Assembly: GCA_033439265.1 (NCBI GenBank)
Contig: JAVTVX010000019.1
Coordinates: 2,611,501-2,675,500 of the forward strand
DNA length: 64,000 nucleotides
Direction: 5' to 3'
From: Dillenia suffruticosa
Taxonomy: Eukaryota; Streptophyta; Magnoliopsida; Dilleniales; Dilleniaceae
Position 1 is the stretch's first letter. The number at the start of each line of letters is the position of its first letter. The translations under genes were made by a program, and so were the position numbers. Shown piece by piece: positions 38,323-51,065 of the stretch. The notes below the pieces were generated by a model. It had not been told where the DNA came from and did not search any database. It was given only the letters and a program-made list of their open reading frames with translations.

Positions 38323-38782
38323 TCAATCCATTGGAACTGGCTTGACTAGTAATGAAATGAGATGGTCCTTGGTCCAATATTGTGGATCACCATGTCCAGC
38401 TCCATATTGGTAAAAGCACTGTGCAGTTCGACCAAGATTAGGGCAAACGCTGATAAAGGGTTCTTCAAAGGGATAATCACGAAACATGTCCTTGTTTAGG
38501 GTTTTCCACGTTTGGTGAACCAACCCATTTATGTACTCTCTAGCTATTTCCTCTGATGCACCGGTGTTGTTCATGTAGCATTGAATTGACTTCAAAATAT
38601 CCCCTCTCGCCAACTCATCCTAATTTCAACACCAAAAAATAACCTTGACAACCTTTTATGACTAAATAATCCGTAAATATTGTATATTAATATTTAGGAT
38701 AAGATAAAATTAAGGGATTACCGACGAAGTTCCTAGGTCATTGGTGAGTCGAAGAAGCATGGAAGAGCAACGCATAATGCTA
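38323..38782 (-). pseudogene. Type-A terpene synthase relic, exon 7 and end of exon 6
   Basis: Exon 7 (38323-38619) is complete and open, starting DELARGD after a good acceptor. About 60 bp of the end of exon 6 (38722-38782, ending TNDLGTSS with a GT donor) follow upstream on the gene strand. Homology then stops abruptly at 38783, where an unrelated repeat begins. Exon 7 has unusual changes near its end (GAGHGDPQYW for [10 protein letters not shown]). No other exon is nearby, so this is a fragment. Confidence 0.85.
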
Positions 38783-41497
38783 TTTTATCATAGCATAAAC
38801 TTTTTGGTGTTGTGGAGCATAAGGTCCCCTTTATTAGATTTAATTAATATAAGTGTTGGAAGACAAGTATTAAAAATTATATAAATTTATTGATATCAAT
38901 TAGTTCAATCAATAAAAACTTTTAAATAATTTTGAGAAATTTTACAATGAAATCTGTCTATATAAAAAATTGAAAGGGTTTGTGGAGGGGAGCCTTTCTC
39001 ATTATTTGCATGAAATTTGGTTTGAGATTTAACTAGACGTAGACGATCAAATTCAAACTTTATTTTTTAATTATCAAAATTCAATAATAATATTAAATCT
39101 GATTAAATTTTATCCGATCTGATTTGAATTTTAAGTGATAAAACTTTTTTAAAAATACAAAAATCAAAATCAAAAATTTATTTAAAAATATCAATATTTA
39201 ACTATTGAACTAATCGGATATCTTAGTAATTGAAACTTACTTGAGACACAATTAGTTGGATATAGAAGGCCTTGAGCCTATGTGTTTTCTCTGTTGAGGT
39301 TTGGGATGTAAGGCCCACCAAAGGAATTTTTAAAAGGTCAAATCAGCTATTAGCCTCTCATATTTTGAGATTTTTAAATTTTTATGAGATTCTACTTCTT
39401 TTTTCCCTTAGAAATTCATGTGGACGATTTTGTTCAACAGTTATCTGCACCTTCTGGAAAATATTTCCTAGGACATTCAATTCGATGTATACTTTGTTTG
39501 TGGTCCTCTCTCTCTCTCTCTCTAAGGTATTCAAGTGAAACAGACGTTACACCTCTTGTGTGAACTTCCTGAGATTGTTCCTTCACGACCAACCTGTACC
39601 GTAGGCTCTAGAATCTTTCCTAAGACATCGATGTATACTTTAGCTCTCCCTCTCTCTCTCTCTCTCTCTAGTATTCAAATAAAACAGATTTTCACATCTA
39701 GTGTGAACTTCAAAAATATCCAACAGAGAGAGCTTTTTCCTTCAGGAATTACCTAAACCTCAAGTTTTTAATGTTGCGTCCAAGCAAACCCATGGATTTT
39801 TTTTCTCCTTTTTGATTTGATCTCTATTACATTTCTGGATGTGAAGCCTACAATTCCTTTATTTTGATATGCAGTACTAATAGATCTTATAATCGTTTGT
39901 TGTGTTCATGGGTTTGTATAGGTGCTTAGGGCAGGGGGATATGAGAAAGGATCCCTTCACTATTTTATACCATAGTAAAATTTGCTCTTCTCTTTGTCCC
40001 TACATGTAGACTTTAGAGCCTTCTGTGAATTATTTTTGCATTGAATTCTGTCTTCTTTACTCTTGTTGATTTTATTTTACTATATTATACCCTTTATCTT
40101 AGACTTACTTGGATTACTGGATAGATATTTGATGATAAAACATATTGATAATATTGTATAGGTCCATTTGGGAAAATTGAAGCTAAATTCACTAGAAATT
40201 CATGTAAATTTTTTAGTAAAAAAAAATCATTGATATAAGGGTATTTTTATGGAGAAATTGATTGTTAATTATAATAATTTATATTTCCTTAAAAATGATT
40301 TTAATTAACAATAAATTACAAATAAAATAAGATAAACTAAAAATAAAGTAAGATAAATTAAATCAAACAAGAAATCTATAAAAAGAAGTGGTAGTGGCTT
40401 ACACAAAGAAGTCGGTAAAGCTATTTATTCAGTTCTCTACGGAGACCGTCTTGAGGGCATAAACTTTTGGTGTTCGAGCATAAGTTTTCTTTTTTTTTTT
40501 TTTTTTATTCTTTATAGTTTTAATTAATAAGTGTTGGTAGAGAAGTATTAGAAATTATAGGAATTTATTGATATCAATTAGTTCAATTGATAAAAAACTT
40601 TTAAATAATAATAAGAAATTTTACAATGAAATCCGGCTTATATAAAAATTGAAAGAGTTTATTGAGGGGAGACTCTCTCATTATTTGCATGAAATTTAGT
40701 TTGGGATTTACTTAGATGTTGATGATCAAATTCAAATTTTTGATGAAACTATGGAAATTTGATAATTATATTAAATTTGACTAAATGATTTGAACTTTTA
40801 AGTGGCAAAACTTTTATGCATTTGCTTTTGTCATACACAAAAATCGAAATAAAAAGTTTATTTAAAAGATATCAACATTCAAGTATTGAAACAATTAGAC
40901 GTTGCTCAAATTGAAACTTACTTGAAACACAATTAGTTGGATCCAGAAGGCCATAAGCCTATGTGTTGTCTCTGTTGAGGCTTGGGATGTAAGGCCTACC
41001 CTAGGAATTTGTAAAAGTCTAAATTAGCTATTGTCCTTCTATTTTAGGATACCCATGCCAGTGTCCACTACAACGTGGTGGGTTTTTTTATGTGTTTAGA
41101 GAAGCCAACCAATGCACTGACTGATTAGTGGCATACGTGCACTAATTTTAGTATTGGCTGTATTATTTTGCAGTCTCCCTCGCTAGGATTGAGATGGGTA
41201 TTGCGGAAGGATTGGCAGGGTTTCCCCGCGCCGAGAATGTGTGGCTTGATTTGGGGCAATGAGTATTTTGTTGTGTGTTAGGTCTTGGGGCCTTGGTCAC
41301 TTGCATGACAAAATAATAATAATAATAATAATTGAACAAATAATACAATTAGGAAATACCGAATTTTTGAATGGCCAGCCAACCAAATATGATGGCAGCC
41401 GCTCAACGAAAACATTATCTTAATCTGCATCAGAACATACTCGATAAGGGCCATATGATCTCGTTTAGTAGCTGAGTGCAAGAAAATTTGTATTTGT

Positions 41498-41546
<49 letters not shown>

Positions 41547-42758
41547 GGTATTCAAGCAGAAGACCTGTCCATTTTCTTGTCTGAACTTCAAAAGTGCCAA
41601 ATAAAGAGAGATTGTACTGCCATGAACTGTCGTCTGGTTCTTATTGTCGCATCCAAGCGAAACCAAGATTTTATTCTCTCCTTTTTTCTTTTTTGGTAGA
41701 GTCAAATATTTATGGTGCTCATCAGTTTGGAGGAAAGAGTCTGGCTCACATTTGGAAGATGAGAATATTTTTCTTTTCATTTTTGGGTTATGTGAAAAGC
41801 AAAATCACAAATTTACTGATTCCCTTCACCTGTCGGAAATATTTGTTTTAGGGGGTAGTAATCGTTTCATTTTTAGCCACAGAGTAGAAACAATATCTAG
41901 GTCAGCATCAAACTAAGATGCCATGTCCATAATGACAGTAACAGTACCATAAATTATTCGGTAGACACGCCCAAAAGTAATTTTAAAACTTTGTTATCAA
42001 GCACAGGTTTTTTTTTGGTGATGAAAAAAAGGTTTTAAATCTCCTAAAATATTAAAATAGGTTATTGTGCGTTGAAATCACCTAAAAAGGTTCATGTGCA
42101 CGATCCTTTTTTTTTTTCCATAGAAATTCATGTGGATGATTTTGTTCAACAGTTCTACACCTTCTGGAAAGTATTTCCTAGGACATTCAATTCGATGTAT
42201 ACTTTGTTTGTGGTCCTCTCTCTCTCTCTCTCTTTAAGGTATTCACAAGTGAAGCAGATGTTACACCTCTTGTGTGAACTTCCTGAGATTGTTCCTTCAT
42301 GAAAAATTATGGTTCACATTTGGAAGATGAGAATATTTTTCTTTTCATTTTTGGGGTATGTGAAAAGCAAAATCACCAATTTACTAGTTTCCCTTCACTC
42401 GTCGGAAATATTTGTTTGAGAGGATAGTAATAGTATCATTATTAGCCACACAATAAAAACAATATCAAGGTCAGCATCAAAATAAGATGCCATGTCCACG
42501 ATGACAATAACAGTGTCATATAGTATTCAGTTGATACGCCAAAATGTACTTTTAAAACTTTGTTATGGCTTTTTTGTGATGAAAAATAGGAATAAAAAAA
42601 AAAGAAAGAAAGTTGGTCACCCCATCATAAATCTTAGGGATAGAGGTTTTTATTTTTTTACAAAAAATTAATTTTCTCAATGAAAAAATCTCCTAAATAT
42701 TGAAATAGTTTATTGTGTTTTAAAATCACCTAAGAATATTTAAGGGAAAGGAACTAAT
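38783..42758. repeat. Nested local duplications, no gene supported
   Basis: 38790-39340 matches 40450-41060; 39410-39600 matches 42110-42300; 41730-41990 matches 42305-42560. CT microsatellites at 39509, 39652, 41498-41543 and 42215; AAT repeat at 41311. A possible terminal-exon relic at 41174-41262 is noted in the findings. Confidence 0.65.
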
Positions 42759-44837
42759 TATAGATTGTGCTTGTTATAATTATTGAGGATTAAAACATAT
42801 TCATTTTCAAGAGTAAAAATAACAAATATTCATTCTTATATGATGATAAAAATTGCTGGCAAACGTCTGATTGTTAGCATTCATGATTATCATCTGAGGG
42901 TAACAAAATTTTACTCGCAAAAGGCATATTAATTGTTGTCAAATAATTACTCGCAAAAAAGGTAACTTCATACCAAAATTATTATTTATAATCATTTTTA
43001 ATCCGATGAGGAAATAAAGTTTACTCTCGTAAAAGTTATTCATACCAAAATTATTATTCATTCCCTTTATGTGATTGAATTAGAAAAAAAAAATTATCTT
43101 AGACAATTTTTTAGATATAATTTTTATCTATTTCTTTTTATTGGAGAGATGAAGAGAGAAAGAAAATGGAGGGATAAAGTTGTCCTCATAATGTTTTTAA
43201 TACAAAAAGGTAATTTCTATTTTGGTCGGTCAAGGAATTAACGAGTAATTTCTTGATTCACTTTAATGTCTTTGTAAGCAAAATGCTTAAAAGTAATCTC
43301 CTTTTGGGTATAAATTAATTAACTCTCGATTACCTGACTAAAACCAATTGTATGGCAATTGTAAATCTAGTATGTGAACTAGAGAAGACTATGGTTTGAG
43401 AATCATCGATTCCTGACTCCTAATTTAGAGGACTCAAAATCAAAATTTAAAAGGTCAATTGGGTTTCTGATTCTTAAACCATTGATTCTGATTACGAAAT
43501 CGTCAATTCCAATTCTAATTTTGATACCAAAAGATTTTGGATTTGATTACTATTTCAAAATCAAAATTATAAACATTAAAAAGTAAATAATAAAAGATAG
43601 AAACAAATATAGATCTTTTTATAAAAAAGTGAAAAATGTGATTGATTAATGACAAAATAAATTTAATCATAAAACTATTATATCTTTTTTGTTGACAAAA
43701 TCTTTTAACCGAATCAACAGTAAAGATTTAACTCCCATTTTAACGCTTCTCATGAAGATTAAATATTTATTACCCCTATTAAATTTGTAAAATAATTTAT
43801 TTAAATTAATTTTTCTAATACAAAACTTATATAATTTTTGTAATTAAATTTTAATAATTATATTAGACTGGGTATTTACAAAAATAGATTTTTTTTTTTA
43901 ATTTTTACCTTCAAACTAATAATAATTTTTTATTATTTTTAATTTTAATATCACTTATTTTGTAATTAACAAATTAAAAACATATGAATTGTTGGATGAA
44001 AGGACCACTCCTAAATTAAGCCCTTCTTGAGCGGCTTATTCTTTAGGAGTTGGACTGCATCCTCTTGGTAGACAAGATGGGGCACTTTCTCTTCTACAGT
44101 AATTAAGAGGGGCTTTCAATCTAACCCTTCCGACCCTATAAATGGCTGAGTATTCTAATATATTTTTCTATTATAGTCTTAGTTGTTTTAATATTAGTAA
44201 AATATTTTTCTCTATTTGTAAATGACCTAATTTTAAATTGTAAACTATATTTTAATAAGTATATTAAGCATAAAGTATTAATAAGTTTATTGGATATTGC
44301 ATAATAACTTACAAATCACACAATACTAGATAAATTCATTGAACTAATATACGATTTAAAAAACTCCTTGAATCTAACCAATGTTAATGTTTGTTTGTTT
44401 ATTTTTTTTTAAAAGAAAAATATTGTTTGAGAATTTCTAAAATTTTCTTTGAAAAACTTTTTATTGAGTGGAATTGAGTAAAAAAATAATTTCCATTTTT
44501 CTTTAAATTTTTTTTTTTTGGTGGGTCGCGGAATTAAAGAGTAGTTTCTTGATTCACCTTCGTGTCAAAGTAAACAAAATGCTTAAAAATAAACTTCTTT
44601 TGGGTATAAATTAATTAATTCTCGAGAGGACCATACTAAACCCAGCCGTATGGCTCTTGCAAATCTATTTGGCATCATTACCTTTTAAAAATAGAAGCGT
44701 ACGATCGAATGTCACCGGATTCCAAAAGTAGTTCTTTCCCATACGCAGCACAAGCATGACCAGAAATGTTAACCACATTATCTTATGACCAGCACAAGCA
44801 TTACCTTTTAAATGTCCATGCTTATCAACTTGGAACA
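42759..44837. other. Duplicated flank with an internal deletion junction
   Basis: 42759-43995 matches 7496-8701 and 43991-44790 matches 11358-11990, fused at GTTGG. No gene supported. Confidence 0.8.
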
Positions 44838-45022
44838 AGATCTAATTCTGTGGAACACCATAACCATATCCATGCAGTAGAAGAACTGTGAGATTCGACC
44901 AAGATTAGGATTAACAGTGATAAATGAGTCCTCCAAGGGATAATCGCCAAACATGTCCTTGTTTAGAGTTTTCCATGCCTGAGGAACCATCTCATATACA
45001 TCCTCGTGAGTAATTTACTCGG
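44838..45022 (-). pseudogene. Type-B terpene synthase relic, last exon (copy B3)
   Basis: The most complete reading of the type-B exon core: [21 protein letters not shown] is open here, where the other three copies have a stop before AWK. A one-base loss in the Y-HGDG segment then shifts the frame, and the 3' end is cut off at about 44838. Confidence 0.75.
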
Positions 45023-46987
45023 TGGCTATATTGGTATCCTTCACATAAGATGTTAAGATATAAAATAATTAATAACACATTTTATTACTAATTTAAACTT
45101 TTGAACCATAGACTATTTACACAAAATTAAAAGAAGGTATCAAGATAAAAGTGTGTAACTGTCATCTATATCAAAAGTTTAAATTAATGGAGATAGATGT
45201 TATTAATTATCCGGTATTTTTAATACTCTTTCATATGCTGTGCAGTACATTTAATCACGAGATACTATATTATATTTTGATTAATGACAGTCAACTTTAA
45301 AAGTTTAAAATAGTGAAAAAATGATTATTTATTATTTTGTATGTTAATATGACATTCAAACACCAATAGCTAAAGTTGTATAAATTAAATATAACAAATA
45401 TATATATTTCTTTGTAACCAAAACTCAATTTAACCATAACTAAATTTACGACACACAACTATATGTAATCTTGAGCATGGGTCAAGCTCAGACAAGCATT
45501 ACTAGCATTTTCTAAAAATTATGCTAAGGCCAAGAAGTAATCTATCTTTAGAATCCACTTCAAGTCAACGCCAAAATACAAAACCCTTTCTTATGTTATG
45601 GCGGTGCGTGCGTCTCATTTTCAGTGGTGTTTTTAATCCTCATTGTTCTATGGGTCAATCGTTGAGCTTGTGGAGCCAACTATATCTATGTACACATTAA
45701 ATTATCTACTTCACACAATAGGAGTTTAGAGCGAGTGGGGTTATGTCCTTGGGAAAGGTAAATTTGCTTCTCTTAAGAATAGAAAAATACGAAGTTGAAA
45801 GTTAGTTAAACTAATGAATTAATTTGAGTCCAGACAAATAAATAGCACAAAATTGGAAGAATAAAAATAAATAGAAAATCAATTTCTAGTCAAAAGAATT
45901 ATAACTACCTTAATTCATTAAATTGATCATTAATGCCAAAATGAACACAATAAATCATAAAAAAATTAGTTATACTTATTCAACAATCGTCAAACAACCA
46001 ACCTCTCCTTACACTATTGGTAATTAAGAGAAGTTCGTTAATTAATTCTCCAATCGAAAAACAATTCTAAAGAAACTCGTATGATTTAGTGTTTCAATAG
46101 TATTAAAAACTAAAGAGACTCACTCTAATTAATAAATACACAAATGGGTTTATTTCAATTAAATTTTTTAATTCCATGACATTGATTAGATTGGTTGCAA
46201 GACATGAAATTATGTCAGTATTAAAACAAACAAATAATTATGAAGTTATCATTTTAATTGGCTATAGAATATTTCAAAATTATCAAATATTGATCACTAT
46301 TATACAAACATAAGAAATAAATAAATACCTATGAATGGTTGATGTAATATAATCAATTAGATCTCATAATCATTAAAAATAAGATTTCAATAACCCATTG
46401 AGTTGAGAAAAAATTAGAAGAAAGGGGAAAAAAACACACACACACACAAAATAAATAAATTTCTGTAGAGAGAAAAAATAAATAAATAAATAAAAGAAGA
46501 CATACCTCCCCTTTTTGGAAGCGTAGAATGCCCCCTTTATATGGGGGGAATTTATCATATGTTAGGAAAAATTTTCATCTTAGATGACTATTAAAAAAAA
46601 AAAAAGTCTTGCAAATGTGATTTGTAAAAGAAAAAAATTACCTAAAAGATAGAATATTACAAAAGATGGACTTTCCAAGAGTCTATCTCCTTAATATTAG
46701 GAACAGTCAAAATGCTGAACACACTCAATGTTTCCAAAATAGATTTCAGTCTTCTGCGTGCCCATATGCAAATAGAAAAGCACCGTTGAATTTGGCATCA
46801 AAAGTCTTTTAGTTAACTTAGGAAATCATATGCCCACGAACTAAAATGGAAGCATGGCTATCCCATAGTCTTCTCCTCTTATGCACAATGTCTTAAATTA
46901 ACTCTTTTTTTTTTCACTTTTCTCCATAACTCTTCTCCACCAATTCTGAAACTATCTAATATCATAAAACAGCCATTAGTGTAATAA
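45023..46987. other. Duplicated AT-rich flank of B3, no gene
   Basis: Matches 13110-15255 with a deletion near 45665. Ends abruptly at 46987 where block 2 begins. Confidence 0.65.
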
Positions 46988-47755
46988 ATTTTTTTTTTAG
47001 TTTTATATTTGTTATGTTTGCCTATAATTAAATCATCCTTTCTTAGGATAAGTGATGGTGATCCCTATTGAAAAACTTTATGGGAGATTGTTTTGTATCA
47101 TGTTCTCCTGAATTGGAATTTGCTGCTACTCCCATTTTTAATCTATTCAATAGAGAACATAAATTTTAGATTTTTTTTTCTACCAAAAAAAAATTTTAGA
47201 TTTTTTTCTTGTTTATTAATTATTAATGAATTAATGATCTTTAATCTATAAAAGAGACTGTGATCTTCTCTCATTTTAGTAATTCTAGTTTTGGTATTAA
47301 TGGATTTGGAAAAATGTACGTGTTGAGAAAAATATATACATATTCGATTTTAACATATGAAATATTTTATAAATTTTATTTTTATTTAAACACCTTGATT
47401 TATTTAAATGGATTTTCATTTTTTATTCTTCTATTTTTCCGACGACCCATTAGTAGTGGGACAATTTGTTACTTGTCAACTGCGCAAACTATAATAAAAT
47501 AAACTGCAAGTTTAACTATAGGGTCTATGTTAAAAGACAAGTGATTAAAGATTGGAGTAAGCTGAAAAGTTCAGGCTCTTTGCCACTAGGCTCTAGAGTT
47601 TGTAGTTGGGTTGCAGCCCAGACAGTCGGTTAGCCCGTGGCACACCCGTCCCCTCTGGGAACCAAACTTTTGCAGCCATTTGATCTATCACACAAGCTAT
47701 CCATCCACTAATAAAAAAAAAACGAAAGAGTAAGAGATGTAAATGACAGAGATCC

Positions 47756-47782
47756 CTTATTTATTTATTTATTTATTTAATT
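47756..47782 (-). terminator. TPS-2 downstream (TTTA)n giving AATAAA poly(A) signals
   Basis: Counterpart of the tract after TPS-1, with fewer units; AATAAA-type hexamers on the gene strand about 230-260 nt past the stop. Confidence 0.4.
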
Positions 47783-48013
47783 TAGAGCACATCAAATAGA
47801 TATATTGCATATCCCGTACGTAAGCACAAACCTCAAAGAGTCCATTTTGAAATAATTTAAAAGCACACAAGTACATACACACTCAACCGCCCAATGGAGG
47901 AAATTTGAAAAGTGCAAATTGGTGGTAAAAATAACCGACCATAGTTCTTACACAGGTGCGTAGTAAAGTTTGATTAGCACAATCCCAACTGCCAAAGCAA
48001 AGTAGATCATTGA

Positions 48014-50854
48014 TTAATCGAGTGGAACTGGCTCGACTAGCAATGAAATGATATGGTCCTCGGTCCAATATTGTGGAACCCCATGACCATCTCCATATTG
48101 GTAAAAGCACTGCGCAGTTCGACCAAGATCAGGACAAGCACTGATAAAGGGTTCTTCAAAGGGATACTCGCCAAACATGTCCTTATTTAGGGTTTTCCAT
48201 GTCTGGTGTGTCAACCCATTTATGTAGGCGCGAGCTGCTTCCTCGGATGCACCCGTGTCGTTCATGTAGCATTGAAGAGATTTCACAGTATCCCCTCTCG
48301 CTAGCTCATCCTAATTCCAACACCAGAAAAATGAAGTAAATAAATAAATCTTAAAAGCTAGTATTGAATTATCTAAATTTTAGCATGAGTCAAACTTAAA
48401 CCGATTTTTCTAATTTTTTTGAATATTTTTAATCTAATCTTATAATTTTATCCTTAAAATTAGTCGATCAAATTTTAATTTTAACAAATTTTGTGATCAA
48501 ATAATATGTAAACATTGTATATTAATAATTAGGAAAAGTTGAAATTAAGGGATAACCGATGAAGTTCCTAGGTCGTTGGTGAGTCGAAGAAGCATGGAAG
48601 AGCAACGCATAATGCCTGGAAGGTCATATATGTAATCTAAAGCCTCCTTGGATATATTTTCCGTGGTAGAGAAATAAGCAGTGAAGAGCCCAAGAGGGGC
48701 TGATATGGAAACCACAGCATTTTCAATGTACTCCTTCAAAGTTGGCTTGTATCCACTGTGGAACCACCTAGCCTCTTTGCAATATGCTTTGCACAGATTT
48801 GCCCACTAAAGTTTCAAAGAAATAGAGTTGAAAAAAATTAGAAACCAAAAGAAATGGGAAAAAAAGATTAAATATAAAATTTGCAATGTCATATGATAGC
48901 CTACCATTTTGCTTAGGTAAGGGAAGATGTTGAAGCCTTTTTCTCTAAGGGTCCAGTAGCCAATTTCATTGGTGGTATTGAACAATGCTAGTAGACATGC
49001 TTTTATTGTGTTCTCGGGAAGCTTATCAATTTCATTGATGTCCCATCTGGAAAGACGCAAAATTAAGTGGAATAATTTGTAAAATAAAAAAAACATTTTG
49101 TCATTAGAAATACCTTAGCAACACATTTGTTGAGCATTTCTCTATATTTGATTTCAAATAACGTGACTATATAAAACTAAATATGAATCGGTCAGAATAA
49201 TATCAAATTAAAAATAACTATCGAATTAAAAATAACTTTTTGATATACTAACCCGTCGATCAAGTCTGTAAATAGCTCAACCTCTTCCAAAGAGCCATAA
49301 ACATCGTACATATCATCGATAAGCGTAACGAAACAAATGATTTTGGTTTCAATTTCTCTGAAAGCTCCATATGGTGGCTCAAAGATCACGCCCAAACTCC
49401 AGAAGTAATGTTCCACCAATCTGTCTCTTGCAAAGCTTATCTTGTCCAGACCCATATCGACCCACCACCTAAAAAGAAAAGAAAAATTAACAAATAGATA
49501 AACTGAATCAGATATAAATTAACGAAATGTGCAAACAAACTATGGTCATTTTTAGAGTTACTAATTAAGGAACAATTGTTAATAATAATAGTGCATACCC
49601 AGCTAACTTGCTGACTTCCTTTTGATGAATTGACTGCACCATGTTGAAGTCCAATTTGGCAAATTCAAGTAAAAGAGGGTTCTTATTTGTTTCTTCCCTG
49701 TAAGTATCAATGAACCATCTAGCTTCCACTCTGTTGAGTCTCCAATGTAAGGGCATATCCAGAGCATGGTTCACTTTTCTGGCCATCGGTGAGTCCAACT
49801 TGGCTTCACTGAGGTCCTTCAAATGTTTTGTTGCAAACACTTTTGCATCATCTATGGTGTTTTCGTCTTCCTGACCAAAAAAGGAAGCTTCATACAAGCT
49901 AAGTATCCCTTTTACATGGTTGCACAAATCTGCCTTGAAATGACCCGTTTCATCCTTAAATCTGTCAAAAATTTCTGCAGCCACAAAATTTTCTCAAAAT
50001 AAAAAATTTTGAAAATTCCCATTTTTTTAAATTTAAAAAGTAATCATAAAATTGATATCTCAACCTTGCTAGTAAGTTCACCGGAAATTGTGATGATTTA
50101 AAAGACTTTACCTTGTGGAATATGATATCCATGCTGTCTGAGGATCCTAAAATATAGGGCTGTGGAATGTAAATCATGGTGAAACAATGCATATTGATCA
50201 TTGGTTTGGTTGACCACATCTTGTACTGCAGTCTTGATCTCTATCTCAAACTGATACCTGAGACCCAATCTTTGAACTGCGTCGATTAACTCAAGCCTCT
50301 CTAGTGGATCCATTGGTGCACTAATTTGGCATCTCATCTTCTCCTTCATTTTCTCATACTTGTCCGCATACTTCTCCTGCAATTCCATTGATTCAATGGA
50401 GCAATGAAGCAAGGAACCAATGATTTTTGCAATATGTAAAAAGCAAAACTTATATGCATAAACAAATCAATATAAATACTATTTCAACATTTGGACGATT
50501 AAAATAATATATCAGAACTTTTTTTCTTCCAATGAATATCTTTCATTATTCATGTTAATCAGAAAGAATCACATCAGTTATGAAAAATTTATCACCCACA
50601 ATTAATTTGAATTACACAAAATAACAATAAAAAGATCATCTTGAAACCTATACTTGTTAGGAGAGGTAATAATTATGAAACATGAGCAAAGCCATGATAA
50701 ATAAAAATGGAAAGATTTATACGGTATAATCGGTGTTTAGAGATTTCACGAAATTATAGTCCCAACAACTAGGTGTGTAATCCGCCGACCGTCTGATGAT
50801 TTTAGGGTGGTGCTTATTGGAAGAGAGAGAGGACAAGCGAGCTGAAGCAGCCAT
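48014..50854 (-). CDS. TPS: TPS-2: intact TPS-b class terpene synthase, 7 exons, 558 aa
   Basis: Paralogue of TPS-1 with the same predicted activity class and identical exon layout. Exons, in coding order: 50723-50854, 50112-50376, 49599-49974, 49253-49468, 48905-49046, 48557-48805, 48014-48310. All carry GT-AG borders and an open frame. Exon 4, which holds RDR and DDMYD, is identical in protein. Differences seen relative to TPS-1: P4S, C12S, V58M, S77A, G84R, D106Y, A115S, S120F, two in exon 3 (P to A, D to E), K341E, A343T, T346A, I371F, two in exon 6 (H to Y, D to E) and three in exon 7 (I to T, K to E, F to I). RR(x8)W, RDR, DDMYD and NDLGTSSDE are all kept, so catalysis is probably retained; I371F and S120F could affect product or folding (inference). 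An in-frame TAA lies shortly upstream of the ATG, so the N-terminus is equally short. Confidence 0.93.
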
Positions 50855-50936
50855 TTGAAGTTTTTCTACTAACACAAACTCTTGGGAACGTTTTTATTCG
50901 GTTTTGATTGTCTCAGCTTGTGAAACGGAGAATACT

Positions 50937-50951
50937 CCCCCTATATTTACT
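50937..50951 (-). promoter_or_regulatory. Candidate TATA box of TPS-2
   Basis: Same AAATATAG-type box as in front of TPS-1, about 90 bp before the ATG and just proximal to a short CA/TA microsatellite. Confidence 0.4.
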
Positions 50952-50957
50952 ACTTAA

Positions 50958-50987
50958 CACACACACACACAAATATATATATATATA
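50958..50987. repeat. Promoter microsatellite (CA)7 plus TA run of TPS-2
   Basis: Same compound repeat as upstream of TPS-1 but contracted: 7 CA units at 50958-50971, then an interrupted TA run. Confidence 0.9.
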
Positions 50988-51027
50988 AATATGGTGAGCC
51001 CTATTTCACGTAGGCTTGGTTGTCCTC

Positions 51028-51064
51028 CACGTGAGAAAGCGAGTGATGGTTGCCCTCCCACGTG
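51028..51064. promoter_or_regulatory. Twin G-boxes (CACGTG) upstream of TPS-2
   Basis: Perfect CACGTG at 51028-51033 and 51059-51064, 174 and 205 bp upstream of the TPS-2 ATG. Spacing between the two is identical to TPS-1; the whole pair sits closer to the gene because the CA repeat is shorter here. Confidence 0.6.
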
Positions 51065-51065
51065 A

